This document shows positions 49,901-57,300 of a stretch of DNA of 64,000 nt, in pieces. This DNA comes from Antedon bifida (Eukaryota > Echinodermata > Crinoidea > Comatulida > Antedonidae). The first letter of the stretch is position 1. Each line of letters begins with the position of its first letter. A program made the position numbers and the translations under genes. The notes beneath the pieces are model-generated. The model made no database searches. It worked only from the letters and a program-made list of their open reading frames with translations, and had not been told where the DNA came from. The stretch spans positions 930,001-994,000 of the forward strand of contig OY727098.1 in the NCBI GenBank assembly GCA_963402885.1, read 5' to 3'.

Positions 49901-51802
49901 CATCTAAATAAATTCCTTCATTTGATTGGGTGATTGTGGGTCACATGGTGTGCAATAGTAAACATTATTTAACGATCATTAAATAGTACTTTTTTTACGC
50001 ATACGAAAAAAATTTTCAAGATAATTACTGCAGATTCTGAACATGAAATCCAACAGCGCCGCCTATTTTTGAATAAATAACAATATTGAACACTCATGGA
50101 AATATAACATCATACCATTATTTGTACCAATCCACACATAAACATTCATTATTTGTATACTATTTAATGATTTTGCAGAAATGTGTGAATGCACTCGGAG
50201 GCAAATTCCATCCAGACTGCTTTGTCTGCTTTCATTGCAATAAGCCAATAGAAGAGAGTGGATTCCATACAAATGAAGGGAAGGTTTACTGTACTGCAGG
50301 TAAACTTACATTTGTTTAGAATGCCTTAATTCAGCCACTTAAGCTCCGTCTACACTGTCAAACAAACAAATGTGATGTGCCCATATATATCACTACCATA
50401 TTTGGGCACATCACTCTTTTTTTGTCAAATAGTTTGATAGTATAGACAGGGCTTAAGATTACAAGATGCTCCCACTGTGTATGTATACAATCTTTCTCAA
50501 TCCATCAGTATAAACTAATTATCTGCTTATGAAGGGTTATTTGAAATAGAGATAACGTGTGATTATAAATAGATCAACAGGGTGTTTAAAACAGCATACA
50601 TTAACATAGGTTATGAAAAGCTAGGGAAGAGTGAAATGTTTAGTAGATTTACTTGCATATCTAAACTGACAGAAATGTATATACAGTATTTACATATCAC
50701 TAATTACTCTTTTGCATTATATTCTGTTTGCATAATGCAGGATGTATCTGCTACTTACTACTTGACTGAACTCCAGTGTGTAATATATATAAACTTTATT
50801 TATTCAAACAGTACAACTCGTTCAATCAACATTGAGTTTGTGATATTACAAAACACCATATAAATATGAAAAAAAAGAAAGAAAAAAATTGAAATTGGAA
50901 AGAAAAGTTTCTCTATATCGACAGCTCAAAACATTGTAATATTATTGATTTAGCATTTCTCTACATAAAGCAATAAGCATAATGTTTAAAATATTTTTTT
51001 GTTCTCCTATTTAGACCACACTGCCTTATTCTCTGTAATGTGTGCTTTTTTGTTCTCCTATTTAGACCACACTGCCTTATTCTCTGTAATGTGTTCTTCC
51101 TGTGAGTTTACTATTGAACCTGGTGATGAATGGCTTGAAGCCCTTGGTGCTAGCTGGCATTCAAATTGCTTCAACTGTAATGTAGGTTATCAATATTTAT
51201 TTATGCTCTGTCTCCACTATCAAACTTTATGTAACAAAAAAATGTGATGTGCCCATATATGGACATGACGATGTCATATCACTACCATATTTGGAGACAA
51301 AGCTTTACACACATGAATGTTAATTACAGAATGAAAAGTAAACTTATACTTTCACTGTATATGAGATTTAATGGATTGATATGTTGCCTTATTTGAGGGG
51401 CTTGATACATAGACCATGATTAAACATCTTTCACACCTGCTCCCGCTCCGAAAAAAAACCCACAAAAGTCAATGTTTTCCAGGCAGCTACGCCCATATCG
51501 ATTGGAGCATCGTAAAAACAAAACACTGAGGTTCGATTTTATTTGCCATAGCCCGACCAAAACAGGTGTGAAAGCTAGACCCTTTAGGATGTTTCAGACT
51601 TGCAATGTAAATTATTTTTTAACCTTTTAAATTTGATGAAATTTCCAAATTTAATACATTCTTCAATTTGAATTTATTGGATGAGGCAGACATTTTACAA
51701 ATGATCAAAATTATTTATTTATTCCAGGCTTGTCAGATCAACTTAGAAGGTCATGGATTCTATGCTAAGAATGGTAAACCATATTGCCCACAACATGCTT
51801 AA
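19840..51802 (+). CDS. Zasp: Zasp/ALP-Enigma family scaffold: PDZ - ZM - LIM1 - Pro/Gln/Tyr linker - LIM2-LIM3-LIM4
   Basis: Twenty exons: 19840-19938, 25836-25987, 26582-26687, 29206-29453, 31173-31273, 32015-32116, 33207-33348, 33847-33932, 34235-34334, 36208-36402, 38672-38779, 42007-42096, 44410-44616, 46797-46844, 48193-48320, 48799-48982, 49414-49594, 50179-50299, 51066-51181, 51728-51802. The total is 2589 bases, 862 residues, and all junctions are in frame. PDZ about residues 4-84 ([19 protein letters not shown]); Gly-rich stretch then ZM ([17 protein letters not shown]) in exon 4; SRSFKMLQQ in exon 5; LIM1 about 304-360 (CVRC...CEKD); repetitive YSPQQAY linker in exon 10; poly-Pro in exon 13; LIM2 from about 690, LIM3 from about 750, LIM4 from about 809. 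LIM zinc ligands look complete. PDZ-ZM-LIM1 plus a distant LIM2-4 block is the Drosophila Zasp52 layout. These proteins bind alpha-actinin and organise Z-discs. Exons 10-15 are probably alternatively spliced; more small exons may exist. Confidence 0.93.
20584..20643. repeat. 17-bp perfect inverted repeat
   Basis: ATTATTATTAACAATTC at 20584-20600 is matched by its reverse complement at 20627-20643, leaving a 26-base loop. It could be a small foldback element or chance in AT-rich DNA. Confidence 0.6.
21040..21250. repeat. Dispersed repeat (copies at 20830-20900, 21040-21250, 55915-56120)
   Basis: Shared landmarks are CCTACTCG...ACTAGGTTCTTT...GCACA, then a GGACCT...TTTATAGTCTTTATCC block, AGAAGAC, and a GGCCACTTG end. 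The copy at 55915-56120 lies in intron 3 of the first reductase gene. No coding capacity was seen and the family was not named. Confidence 0.6.
21940..22095 (+). repeat. GC-richer repeat fragment with a tRNA-like start
   Basis: GTGGTCGCAGTGGTGTAATGG resembles a tRNA-type box A region, and the following stretch is clearly GC-richer than the surrounding intron (GGGCCCCCGAAGC, GCGCCCCAGAGCCC). It is probably a transposable-element remnant. It is a single copy in the window, so this is tentative. Confidence 0.3.
24645..24720. repeat. Dispersed repeat pair member (also 52335-52403)
   Basis: Both copies share CTTCATTT.ACCAT..TTAGGC followed by a CC-rich stretch and AAAATCCT.GATCT. One copy is in Zasp intron 1 and the other lies 3' of the gene. 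Probably remnants of one transposable-element family. Confidence 0.5.
25479..25613. mobile_element. Foldback MITE family A, copy 1
   Basis: Ends AAGCTCTGTCTACACCATC and a degenerate GTAGACTGAGCTT. The interior is also palindromic: TTTGATGTGCCC on the left mirrors GGGCACATCACA on the right, around a CATCATGTCC centre. No coding capacity. It lies in Zasp intron 1. Confidence 0.9.
26090..26190 (+). repeat. Dispersed repeat, inverted copy at 55030-55140
   Basis: CTATTTCGTGCCT...TACCTGGATAAACCGACC followed by a CTCTC...GAGAG hairpin matches the reverse complement of 55030-55140 (CTATTTCGTGCCTAGC, CTGGATAAACTGACA). One copy is in Zasp intron 2, the other in the first reductase gene. Confidence 0.6.
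26531..26585 (+). repeat. 18-bp tandem triplication forming the exon 3 acceptor region of Zasp
   Basis: TGTGTTTATTTGTAAACT occurs at 26531 and 26549. A third copy at 26567 has one extra G (TGTAGAACT), which supplies the AG acceptor at 26580-26581 for the exon starting at 26582. Confidence 0.9.
26819..27055 (-). repeat. Possible retroelement remnant
   Basis: The minus strand reads [16 protein letters not shown], resembling sequence I associate with degraded retroelement tails in marine invertebrates. It is isolated and lacks a catalytic core; the call rests on impression rather than a firm match. Confidence 0.25.
27056..29205. other. Rest of Zasp intron 3
   Basis: About 2 kb of AT-rich intron. 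Apart from a short CCTACCTACCTACC run near 27165 I see no repeat or exon that I can support. Confidence 0.4.
29481..29755. mobile_element. MITE family B in Zasp intron 4
   Basis: Imperfect terminal inverted repeats of about 25 bp: the left end begins TACCCTATATCCTCGGGTAT, and the right end reads ATACCAGAGGATGTACGGTA and mirrors it. The element starts 28 bases after the exon 4 donor (29454). It is non-coding and flanked by TA-rich sequence. Confidence 0.7.
30540..30740 (-). repeat. Dispersed repeat, inverted partner of 49915-50172
   Basis: On the minus strand it contains GATTGTGGGTCACATGGCAT and CATAAACATTCATTATTTGT, both also present in the same order on the plus strand at 49915-50172. The two copies differ by indels. 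No coding capacity was recognised. Confidence 0.7.
30735..31090 (-). mobile_element. 5'-truncated LINE (non-LTR retrotransposon 3' end)
   Basis: The minus strand encodes a C-terminal reverse-transcriptase tail ending before a stop (motif [20 protein letters not shown], then [10 protein letters not shown]). It matches the typical non-LTR pattern in which a W-N-x-L-P-x-x-L-R core is followed by a short F-K motif. It then has a short 3'UTR and ends in a simple ATAATAAT-type tail (plus-strand ATTATTATTATTA at 30739-30754). The rest of the element is missing. It sits antisense in Zasp intron 4, ending about 80 bases before exon 5. Confidence 0.7.
31441..31582. mobile_element. Foldback MITE family A, copy 2 (left end missing)
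   Basis: The right end TTTGATAGTGTAGACAGAGC and the inner palindrome are present. The left terminal repeat is lost, starting within ACTTTGTGACAAAAAAGTG. Confidence 0.85.
31739..31878. mobile_element. Foldback MITE family A, copy 3
   Basis: Full ends AAGCTCTGTCTACACTATC and GTGTAGACAAGGCTT, flanked by TA on both sides (TA before 31739, TA at 31879-31880), consistent with a TA target duplication. Confidence 0.9.
34396..34512. mobile_element. Foldback MITE family A, copy 4
   Basis: Ends AAGCTATGTCTACACTATC and GTGTAGACAGAGCTT; a shortened interior. It lies about 60 bases after the LIM1 exon donor in Zasp intron 9. Confidence 0.9.
35408..35548. mobile_element. Foldback MITE family A, copy 5
   Basis: The left end AAGCTCTGTCTACACTGAAA is clear; the right end is degenerate (TTTGATAGCATAGACA). 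The interior has a duplicated CACCATATTTGGGCA segment. Confidence 0.85.
36208..36402 (+). CDS. Zasp: Zasp linker exon with internal peptide repeats
   Basis: After [17 protein letters not shown] the exon encodes repeats of [17 protein letters not shown] and YSPQPAAQT. It is low-complexity, rich in Pro, Gln, Tyr and Ala, and probably disordered. Phase 2 on both sides, so it can be skipped without a frameshift. Similar [10 protein letters not shown] repeats recur in the exon at 48193. Confidence 0.88.
37629..37851. mobile_element. Foldback MITE family A, copy 6, within a duplicated flank
   Basis: The MITE core is 37671-37808 (AAGCTCTGTCTACACTATT ... GTGTAGACAGAGCTT). Both flanks carry the same sequence: ACCATAATATT and CCCCAAGTGTGTTGTAGTCT before it (37629-37670) and again after it (37812-37851). 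The left copy has about 8 extra bases in the middle. Confidence 0.85.
38672..38779 (+). CDS. Zasp: Zasp cassette exon ([11 protein letters not shown]...)
   Basis: Phase 2 on both sides, 108 bases, encoding [19 protein letters not shown] then [17 protein letters not shown]. The acceptor (CTTCAAGAG) has a weak pyrimidine tract but is the only nearby one that keeps the frame; the donor is GTAGGT, whose first bases would otherwise read as a stop. Probably alternatively used. Confidence 0.7.
39683..41163 (-). mobile_element. Non-autonomous Helitron-like element
   Basis: Read on the minus strand, the 3' end has a 19-nt hairpin (ACTCGTCAAAGTGACGAGT, plus coordinates 39694-39712), then 7 bases, then CTAG followed by T: the canonical Helitron CTRR-T terminus. 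A GCGGATAACT subterminal repeat (39714-39723) precedes the hairpin, and its inverse starts the other end inside a perfect 32-bp palindrome at 41128-41159. The body is non-coding, with GACGTCA motifs and GCGC-rich stretches unlike the surrounding intron. The subterminal inverted repeats point to the Helentron/HINE type. Confidence 0.6.
41128..41159. repeat. Perfect 32-bp palindrome
   Basis: The half-site AGTTATCCGCTTGGTA is followed directly by its exact reverse complement, with no loop. It forms one end of the Helitron-like element. Confidence 0.97.
41246..41287. repeat. TTTATAnAGCGC...AAGCGCTGTACA repeat motif, copy 2
   Basis: GATTTATACAGCGCTTTTCC then GAAAGCGCTGTACA, matching the motif at 3338-3385. 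It lies just beyond the Helitron-like palindrome but is probably independent of it. Confidence 0.5.
42007..42096 (+). CDS. Zasp: Zasp cassette exon ([13 protein letters not shown]...)
   Basis: A 90-base exon between TATTTCAG and GTAATG, phase 2 on both sides, encoding [20 protein letters not shown] then [10 protein letters not shown]. No domain recognised. It joins in frame to exon 13 ([12 protein letters not shown]). Confidence 0.8.
42279..42636. repeat. 69-bp minisatellite, about 4-5 copies
   Basis: The unit includes GGTAGTAGTCTTATTGTTCC, AGACTCRCTAATACCACATC and GGCATGGAAACATGTTCATT. Copies are 85-100% alike by eye, with the first and last degenerate. Because 69 is divisible by three, frames stay open through it on both strands. 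It lies within Zasp intron 12, so the open frame is not evidence of coding. Confidence 0.9.
42745..42897. mobile_element. Foldback MITE family A, copy 7
   Basis: Ends AATCTCTGTCTACACTATC and GTGTAGACAGAGCTT; the interior has an extra duplicated GGTAGTGATATG segment. Confidence 0.9.
43075..43210. mobile_element. Foldback MITE family A, copy 8
   Basis: The left end AAGCTCTGTCTACACTATC is intact; the right end has decayed (TTTGATAATATAGACTTAGA). It lies 178 bases after copy 7. Confidence 0.88.
44410..44616 (+). CDS. Zasp: Zasp linker exon with poly-proline
   Basis: Encodes [18 protein letters not shown], a run of nine prolines ([14 protein letters not shown]), then [22 protein letters not shown]. 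Acidic-plus-LPPPPSP motifs resemble EVH1 (Ena/VASP) ligand sites as in zyxin; that role is an inference. Phase 2 on both sides. Confidence 0.88.
46797..46844 (+). CDS. Zasp: Zasp microexon, 48 bases
   Basis: Between TTTCTATCCAG and GTAACT, encoding [16 protein letters not shown] in the frame supplied by exon 13. Phase 2 on both sides, so it can be included or skipped freely. Too short to appear in a simple open-frame scan. The call rests on good splice sites, frame fit and peptide composition. Confidence 0.75.
46845..48192. other. Zasp intron between microexon and exon 15
   Basis: AT-rich, with a G-run (GGGGGTGGGGGGGG) near 47396-47410. No repeat family or exon recognised. Confidence 0.4.
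49915..50172 (+). repeat. Dispersed repeat abutting the LIM3 exon
   Basis: Shares GATTGTGGGTCACATGG and CATAAACATTCATTATTTGT with the inverted copy at 30540-30740. Its recognisable end (ATTTGTATACTAT) lies about 15 bases from the acceptor of the LIM3 exon that starts at 50179. Confidence 0.65.
50341..50454. mobile_element. Foldback MITE family A, copy 9
   Basis: Ends AAGCTCCGTCTACACTGTC and GTATAGACAGGGCTT; a shortened interior. It starts about 40 bases after the LIM3 exon donor. Confidence 0.88.
51001..51115 (+). repeat. Zasp: 51-bp tandem duplication spanning the LIM4 exon acceptor
   Basis: TTGTTCTCCTATTTAG followed by ACCACACTGCCTTATTCTCT occurs twice, with exon-start positions 51015 and 51066, exactly 51 bases apart. 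Both acceptors have good pyrimidine tracts. Use of the first adds 17 codons in frame with no stop ([17 protein letters not shown] repeated into HTALFSVM). Use of the second gives the normal eight-residue LIM3-LIM4 linker and is the model chosen here. Confidence 0.93.
51203..51304. mobile_element. Foldback MITE family A, copy 10 (deleted)
   Basis: The left end GCTCTGTCTCCACTATCAAA and most of the interior are present; the right arm is cut to GAGACAAAGCTT. It lies only about 20 bases past the donor of the LIM4 exon (51182). Confidence 0.85.
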
Positions 51803-54320
51803 ATATTTGGGTTAATACAGTAGTATCTATACATTTTGGCAACATAGTTTTATAGCTGTAAAAATAAAGAAAGCTGAATAAATAATATAATAGTGAAATG
51901 CTGATACGCTTCAATAAATTGCATTACTTGTTTCACTAAAAATGTATAAAAGGTATATTCGTTTAGATTTAAAAGTGTCTTCCATAATTTATATATTATA
52001 AAATAAAATATTTTTGTGCCAAGCACTTCAAAGTTTAATTGGTAGATTTTATAGTTTATTATATTCTTATACAGAATTTCTTTAAAATATAGCTTTATTA
52101 TTAATTACCTGAAGCTAATACCTTTATATAGCTCCTTAAATATAGTGTAAAGACTAAATCCTAAAAGAGATTCAAATATTATATTTTATTGATTTATTTT
52201 AGTAATTGTTTGTTTAGTAGGTATATTAATTGTTAACAATTTGTGTGTAAAAAATCACCATGGCTCTTTACTGAATACTTTTCCTCTAAATTTCACAAAT
52301 TGTAATGAGATGGGACAAAAGTAATCAAATTAAGCTCAGCCCTTCATTTCACCATTTTTAGGCACTGCCCCACCCCTATTTCAAAATCCTGGATCTGCCA
52401 CTGCAAACATTACAGTGAAATGTTTTATCAATTAATACATACAACTCTCCAAAAACTGTGGACCTAGATTGGCCTAACAGTGTCGGAGATGATCTGATAC
52501 AGGAAAAATGATTGGTGGGTATTAATATATTTGAAGTATAGGTAGTCTCAGTAGTACAAGTTTATTTATATGTTGTATTGTAGGCCTAAAGATATTATTA
52601 TTCTAAATCTTCAATCAGTATTATAGTATGTGCAGAGCTTATCTAATGCAATGGATGTCACTTTTTTCAGTAATTTAGGTTATTCATATTTGCTTTGTAT
52701 GCATAATTACTATTAAAACAATTTCAAGTTGTTTTGTAAGTAAAATAGAGTCACAGTTGATTTTTTTTTGTATCACTATTTTAAGATTGAATTGCTGTTA
52801 ACTATGCTGTGGATGTTTTTTTTTAGAATTAAATGTTAAAAATTGAAACTTAATTGAGAAATGGAATGTTTTACCATCAGAAGAGTGGTTACTTTCTATT
52901 GTAGTATTCACTTATTATGCAATTTTATCAACAACAAAAAAATTATAAAAAGCTAGATTATGTAGTATTTATCCTAATTAGTTCTACTTAATGTGTTTAA
53001 AAAATTTACATACACTGTGGATTCAAAACTAATAAGATTAACCAATTGTAATAATGTACAGTAGTATTAACAAATAATGCATTTTGCTTTTTACCATTAT
53101 AACTGGTATATGTCGATTTTATAACAGAAAGGTCAGACTGCCAGGAGACAAATAACATGTTAAAATAATTATCACTAATCATGTGACATATCCGGCATTG
53201 TCACATTACTTTGTGACAATTTGTTTATGGTCAAGTCAGAATACCATATTATGATTATCGCAAATATCAACTAACAATACTTTTAATGTGACAGTTTTAT
53301 GACACGCCATATGTATTGTGACAATCCTATCTTGTGACATCATATCAAACACTGTCACAACTAAGTATCAATCTGCAGAGTACAGGCAATACAATACCTT
53401 AAGAACTGTCAGAAACATATCATTAGTACAATGTTACCACTGTCATTAATTAATCATGTTTATAATACTAAATTTGCCATGTAGAAATAAACTAGCTTTG
53501 TAACTAATTGTGTTTTCACGTCTTATTTTGTTGTTTTGTTGAGTACTAAGTAAAGATGAAAATGCAAAGATACACTTTAAAGCTGTGTTAAAAAATCCGG
53601 TATAAAATACTATGTAATATTTTTTGACTATTTATTAATACAAATTAAATAACATTATATAATGTAGTAACATTTCTTAAAAAATAAAGGCCTACTACTC
53701 CTACTAACAGGTAAAGAATAATAGATTTTATTGTAGCAAATAATGATTTATTGAATTAATTAAATATTGCATTCTGAATGTTTTGATACTGCAACTTCAG
53801 GTGCAGCTGCAGCAACCAGCTGATAAAGGTGAATGACCTGGCGATGGTTTACGCGGTCATGCGCACTCCTGAATTGTGGATAAAAAAATTGAGGGAAGGA
53901 GATGGTTAAAATAAAATTGTACTTTAAAAGTAACTACTACAATAATGCTCAGGATACCATAAATCTATCACTAATATTCTGGCAATTTTATTTAGTCACA
54001 GTACAGTATTACAGCTCACACAAAGAGCGATAAAACTCTATATAAAATATCGATATCAGAGAACATATATTTTTGAACATTTATTAAACAAAGGAAATAT
54101 TTTTGATACAGTGTAATTAATATTTCTTAAAAAATAAAATTTGAAAGTTTCTTTAATGGAGTACTGTACTTTCTAAGGCTGAATATTTATTAATATCTAC
54201 ACCAGGCTTGTGAATATTAATAGAATACTGTACTGGGTCTCTACTGATAAATTAAATTTTAAATTTTGTAATTCTTTTAAAATATTATAACTAAATGTAT
54301 GTAATATTTTTATTTTATAA
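51803..54320. other. Zasp 3' flank and intergenic
   Basis: Zasp 3'UTR with AATAAA at 51863-51868 and again at about 51878. A dispersed repeat fragment lies at 52335-52403, and a block at 53800-53905 also occurs 3' of the second reductase gene (58366-58463). No gene recognised. On the minus strand, AATAAA near 54191-54186 may serve the reductase gene ending at 54321. Confidence 0.5.
53800..53905. repeat. Duplicated 3'-flank block of the reductase tandem unit (pair with 58366-58463)
   Basis: Shared landmarks: GCAGC-rich start, GAATGACCTGG.GATGGTTTA, then C.C.CCTG.ATT.TGGA and GAGGG. Each copy lies 3' of one aldo-keto reductase gene, marking the extent of the tandem duplication. Confidence 0.65.
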
Positions 54321-57300
54321 TCATTTAGATTCCTTAGGCACATAGTGTGCATAGAGTGGATGATGTAGGTCTCTGGCAACTGGGCGGCCATCTTCTCCAA
54401 TAATTGGCTTATTATCAGGTCCCTGTAAATAAAACAAAAACAGTATTTTAAACTTGTGAAACTTAGAAGTTGCAGACACCATAAAATTAGCAGACTTATG
54501 TCACATGACAAATTGTTCACTTTTGAAAATGTTCCCAACTTTCACAATTAATGTTTACTTCATGATGTTCTATACGCTACTATTCTTATGTTTTTTTCTA
54601 TTTATACCTTATAAATATAGTAAAAGACATTTTGCAAAATATAGAAAATTTATTGGATTTAAAATTATATAAATTTATTAAATTATTATATTCAGAATTC
54701 TAAGCCCAAACTTTTACCCAATTAATATTGATTAAAATAAGGGAATAGACTCAACTACCTATCAATTGTTTCTTTTTTAACTAATTTAATATCATATTTT
54801 TGAATAAATGTAGTTAAGAAATAAATTGTTTACCTTTTTAGCTCCAACACAAACTCTCCATTTTGGAAGTGAAGATTTGATTGTGTTAAAATCTTTATCA
54901 TCAAGAGTAAAGTCAAATATCTGTGAAATAAGGTAACAATTATTGTATGGTGAATAAACACATGGTGTACTGCAAACCCATCTTTACTAAGGTAATGATT
55001 ACATCCAAACCATTATCTGACAGGGGTGTTTCATAAATTTTGATAATATTCGAGTTGTAACTCTCCTCTCGTAGAGAATAGGCCAATGTCAGTTTATCCA
55101 GATAAGCTAGGCACGAAATAGACAAGGAAAGTATGTGATGTCTGCTTTTGGTGAGGGTTTTATCCATAACAACAAATTACATTTTGGCTTACTGATCTGG
55201 GATGAACTAGTTACATTGCTCAGTTTTTTTAATCAAGATTATTTTAAAGATTTTGTTGAACTGGCCATTTTAATTCCCATAATAAAGAAATTGGATCGAA
55301 AACAAAGAAAAATCGTCTGGAAGTTTTGTTTATTTTATAAGTGAAATCATTACTTTTGTTTGTTTTTTTGCAAGTAAATAACTTTACTAAAACTAAAAAA
55401 TGGCATGTTCAAAGTTTTGAGTTTTATGTTTTTGGGGACAATACACCTTTAAATAAAATAATTTTATTCAACAAACCTGGAAATTCTCAGCTATTCGTCC
55501 AGGATTTACACTCTTTGGAATGGCTACAACATTACGCTGCACTTGAAACCTGAAAAGAAATGAAATGTGACTTCACTTGTAACAAGGTTTGTTCTATGAT
55601 AAACAGATACCATAAAAAATGTCACTATTTATACACACAAACCTTAGAGCAATTTGGGCTACAGTCTTGTTATATTTCTTTGCCATCTCTACCAATTTAG
55701 GCTCAGAGAAAAGGTCTAAATCGCCTGGGTACTTTGCGTTTCTATCACCACAGCAAAGTGGACTGTATGCTTCAAACACAATGTCTTGTTCATTACAAAA
55801 CATTACAAGTTCATTCTCAGGCAGGTAGGGGTGAGACTCAACCTGTATAAAAAAAGAAGTACCTTTATTAATTTGATTTGATTCAACATAGTGTTAAACG
55901 AAGGTGCTGAAATGGACCAGAGCACTAGGGTAACCACCTACTTTTTCCAGGAAAAAAAAATGCACTACCGGTAGGTTCTTGTACAGTAAGTGCACACTAA
56001 GAAAATTATGTTTACTGGACCTCAAATGTTTAGTCTTTATCCGAGAAGACATGTTCTACACCAGAACTATGACAGAGAAGTGCCTTGAACCTGTGCTGGT
56101 ATTGGCTCGGCCACTTGACAACTAAAAAAAAAATGACACAGAAGAAATTGCTTTTATCAATGAAACAAACATCTGTTGTGATGGTATAAATGACAGTTAT
56201 TTGTGTTGCTATGCAAGACAAACCAAACGTACAGGTATTGATTTTATGAAATGAAATTTTACCAAACTAGTAATAATAGTGTTGACATACTGTAGATACT
56301 TTATCTGCATAAATTAAGAATGAATGATGATTTCAAATAAAGTAACAATAATATGTGTAGGCCTACAGTAGTAGATAACTGGACTGGACACATTTAAGCA
56401 AAATATATCATTGTGTTTTTGTTATAAATAGAACAAAGCCTGATATTGTGATGTATGGTATGCCTACTGTATTCATCAGTGTTGGTGCAAATCAAATGTT
56501 TAGGTGTGATTGTGGAAGAATTTTTTCTTTTTGTTCTGTATGTATTGTTATATGGATGTACTATTCGGAAAAATAAAGGAAATGAATGAATGAATTCAAC
56601 AATGGCTTAAAGCTCTGTCTACACCATTAAACTGTATGCGACAAAGAAAATGTGATGTGCCCATGGACATAATATATATACCACTTATTTGGGAATATCA
56701 ATAGCATATTTGGGCAATTCACACTTTTTTGTCAAACTAGTTTGATAGTGTAGACAGAGCTTAACAGTATGTACAATAAATTGAATTTGAACACAGGTTT
56801 TGTGATGTTTATTCTCTATACAATACTATTTGTACTGTAATGTGTATTTATTCTAACTAACTAAAATATTGATTAACTTTATAATTATTAAAAACTCACT
56901 TGCAATACAGCTGGTTTGATTCGACAGCTGCTGCAAATATCTTCAATTTGTTGACTGTTGAAGTTTGAAACACCAATTGCTTTAACCAATCCCTCGTCCA
57001 ACAGTTTTTCCATTGCGTTCCATGTGTCTTTATAATGTACATCAGCATACATAATGTTATTATCAGAATCATATGGAACAAATGATCCTCCATTTCTATG
57101 ACATGATAAATTAAGCAACTAATCAACAGAATATATAAAGATAGATCTTGTCCAAAGCTCCCCCCACCCTCTCCTTTATGTAACCATCTTGGATACAATT
57201 ACTGAATATGTGCTGAGATGGATAATGTTTAAAAATGGATTATAAACGGAAAATATTAAAACAAATAGTAACAGTATTGTATGTATTTTTTAATAATTAT

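Noticed and set aside
54197-54538. 113-codon minus-strand frame overlapping the last exon of reductase copy 1.
   Set aside because: Different frame from the conserved C-terminal exon and no motif; a shadow of the real exon plus intron.
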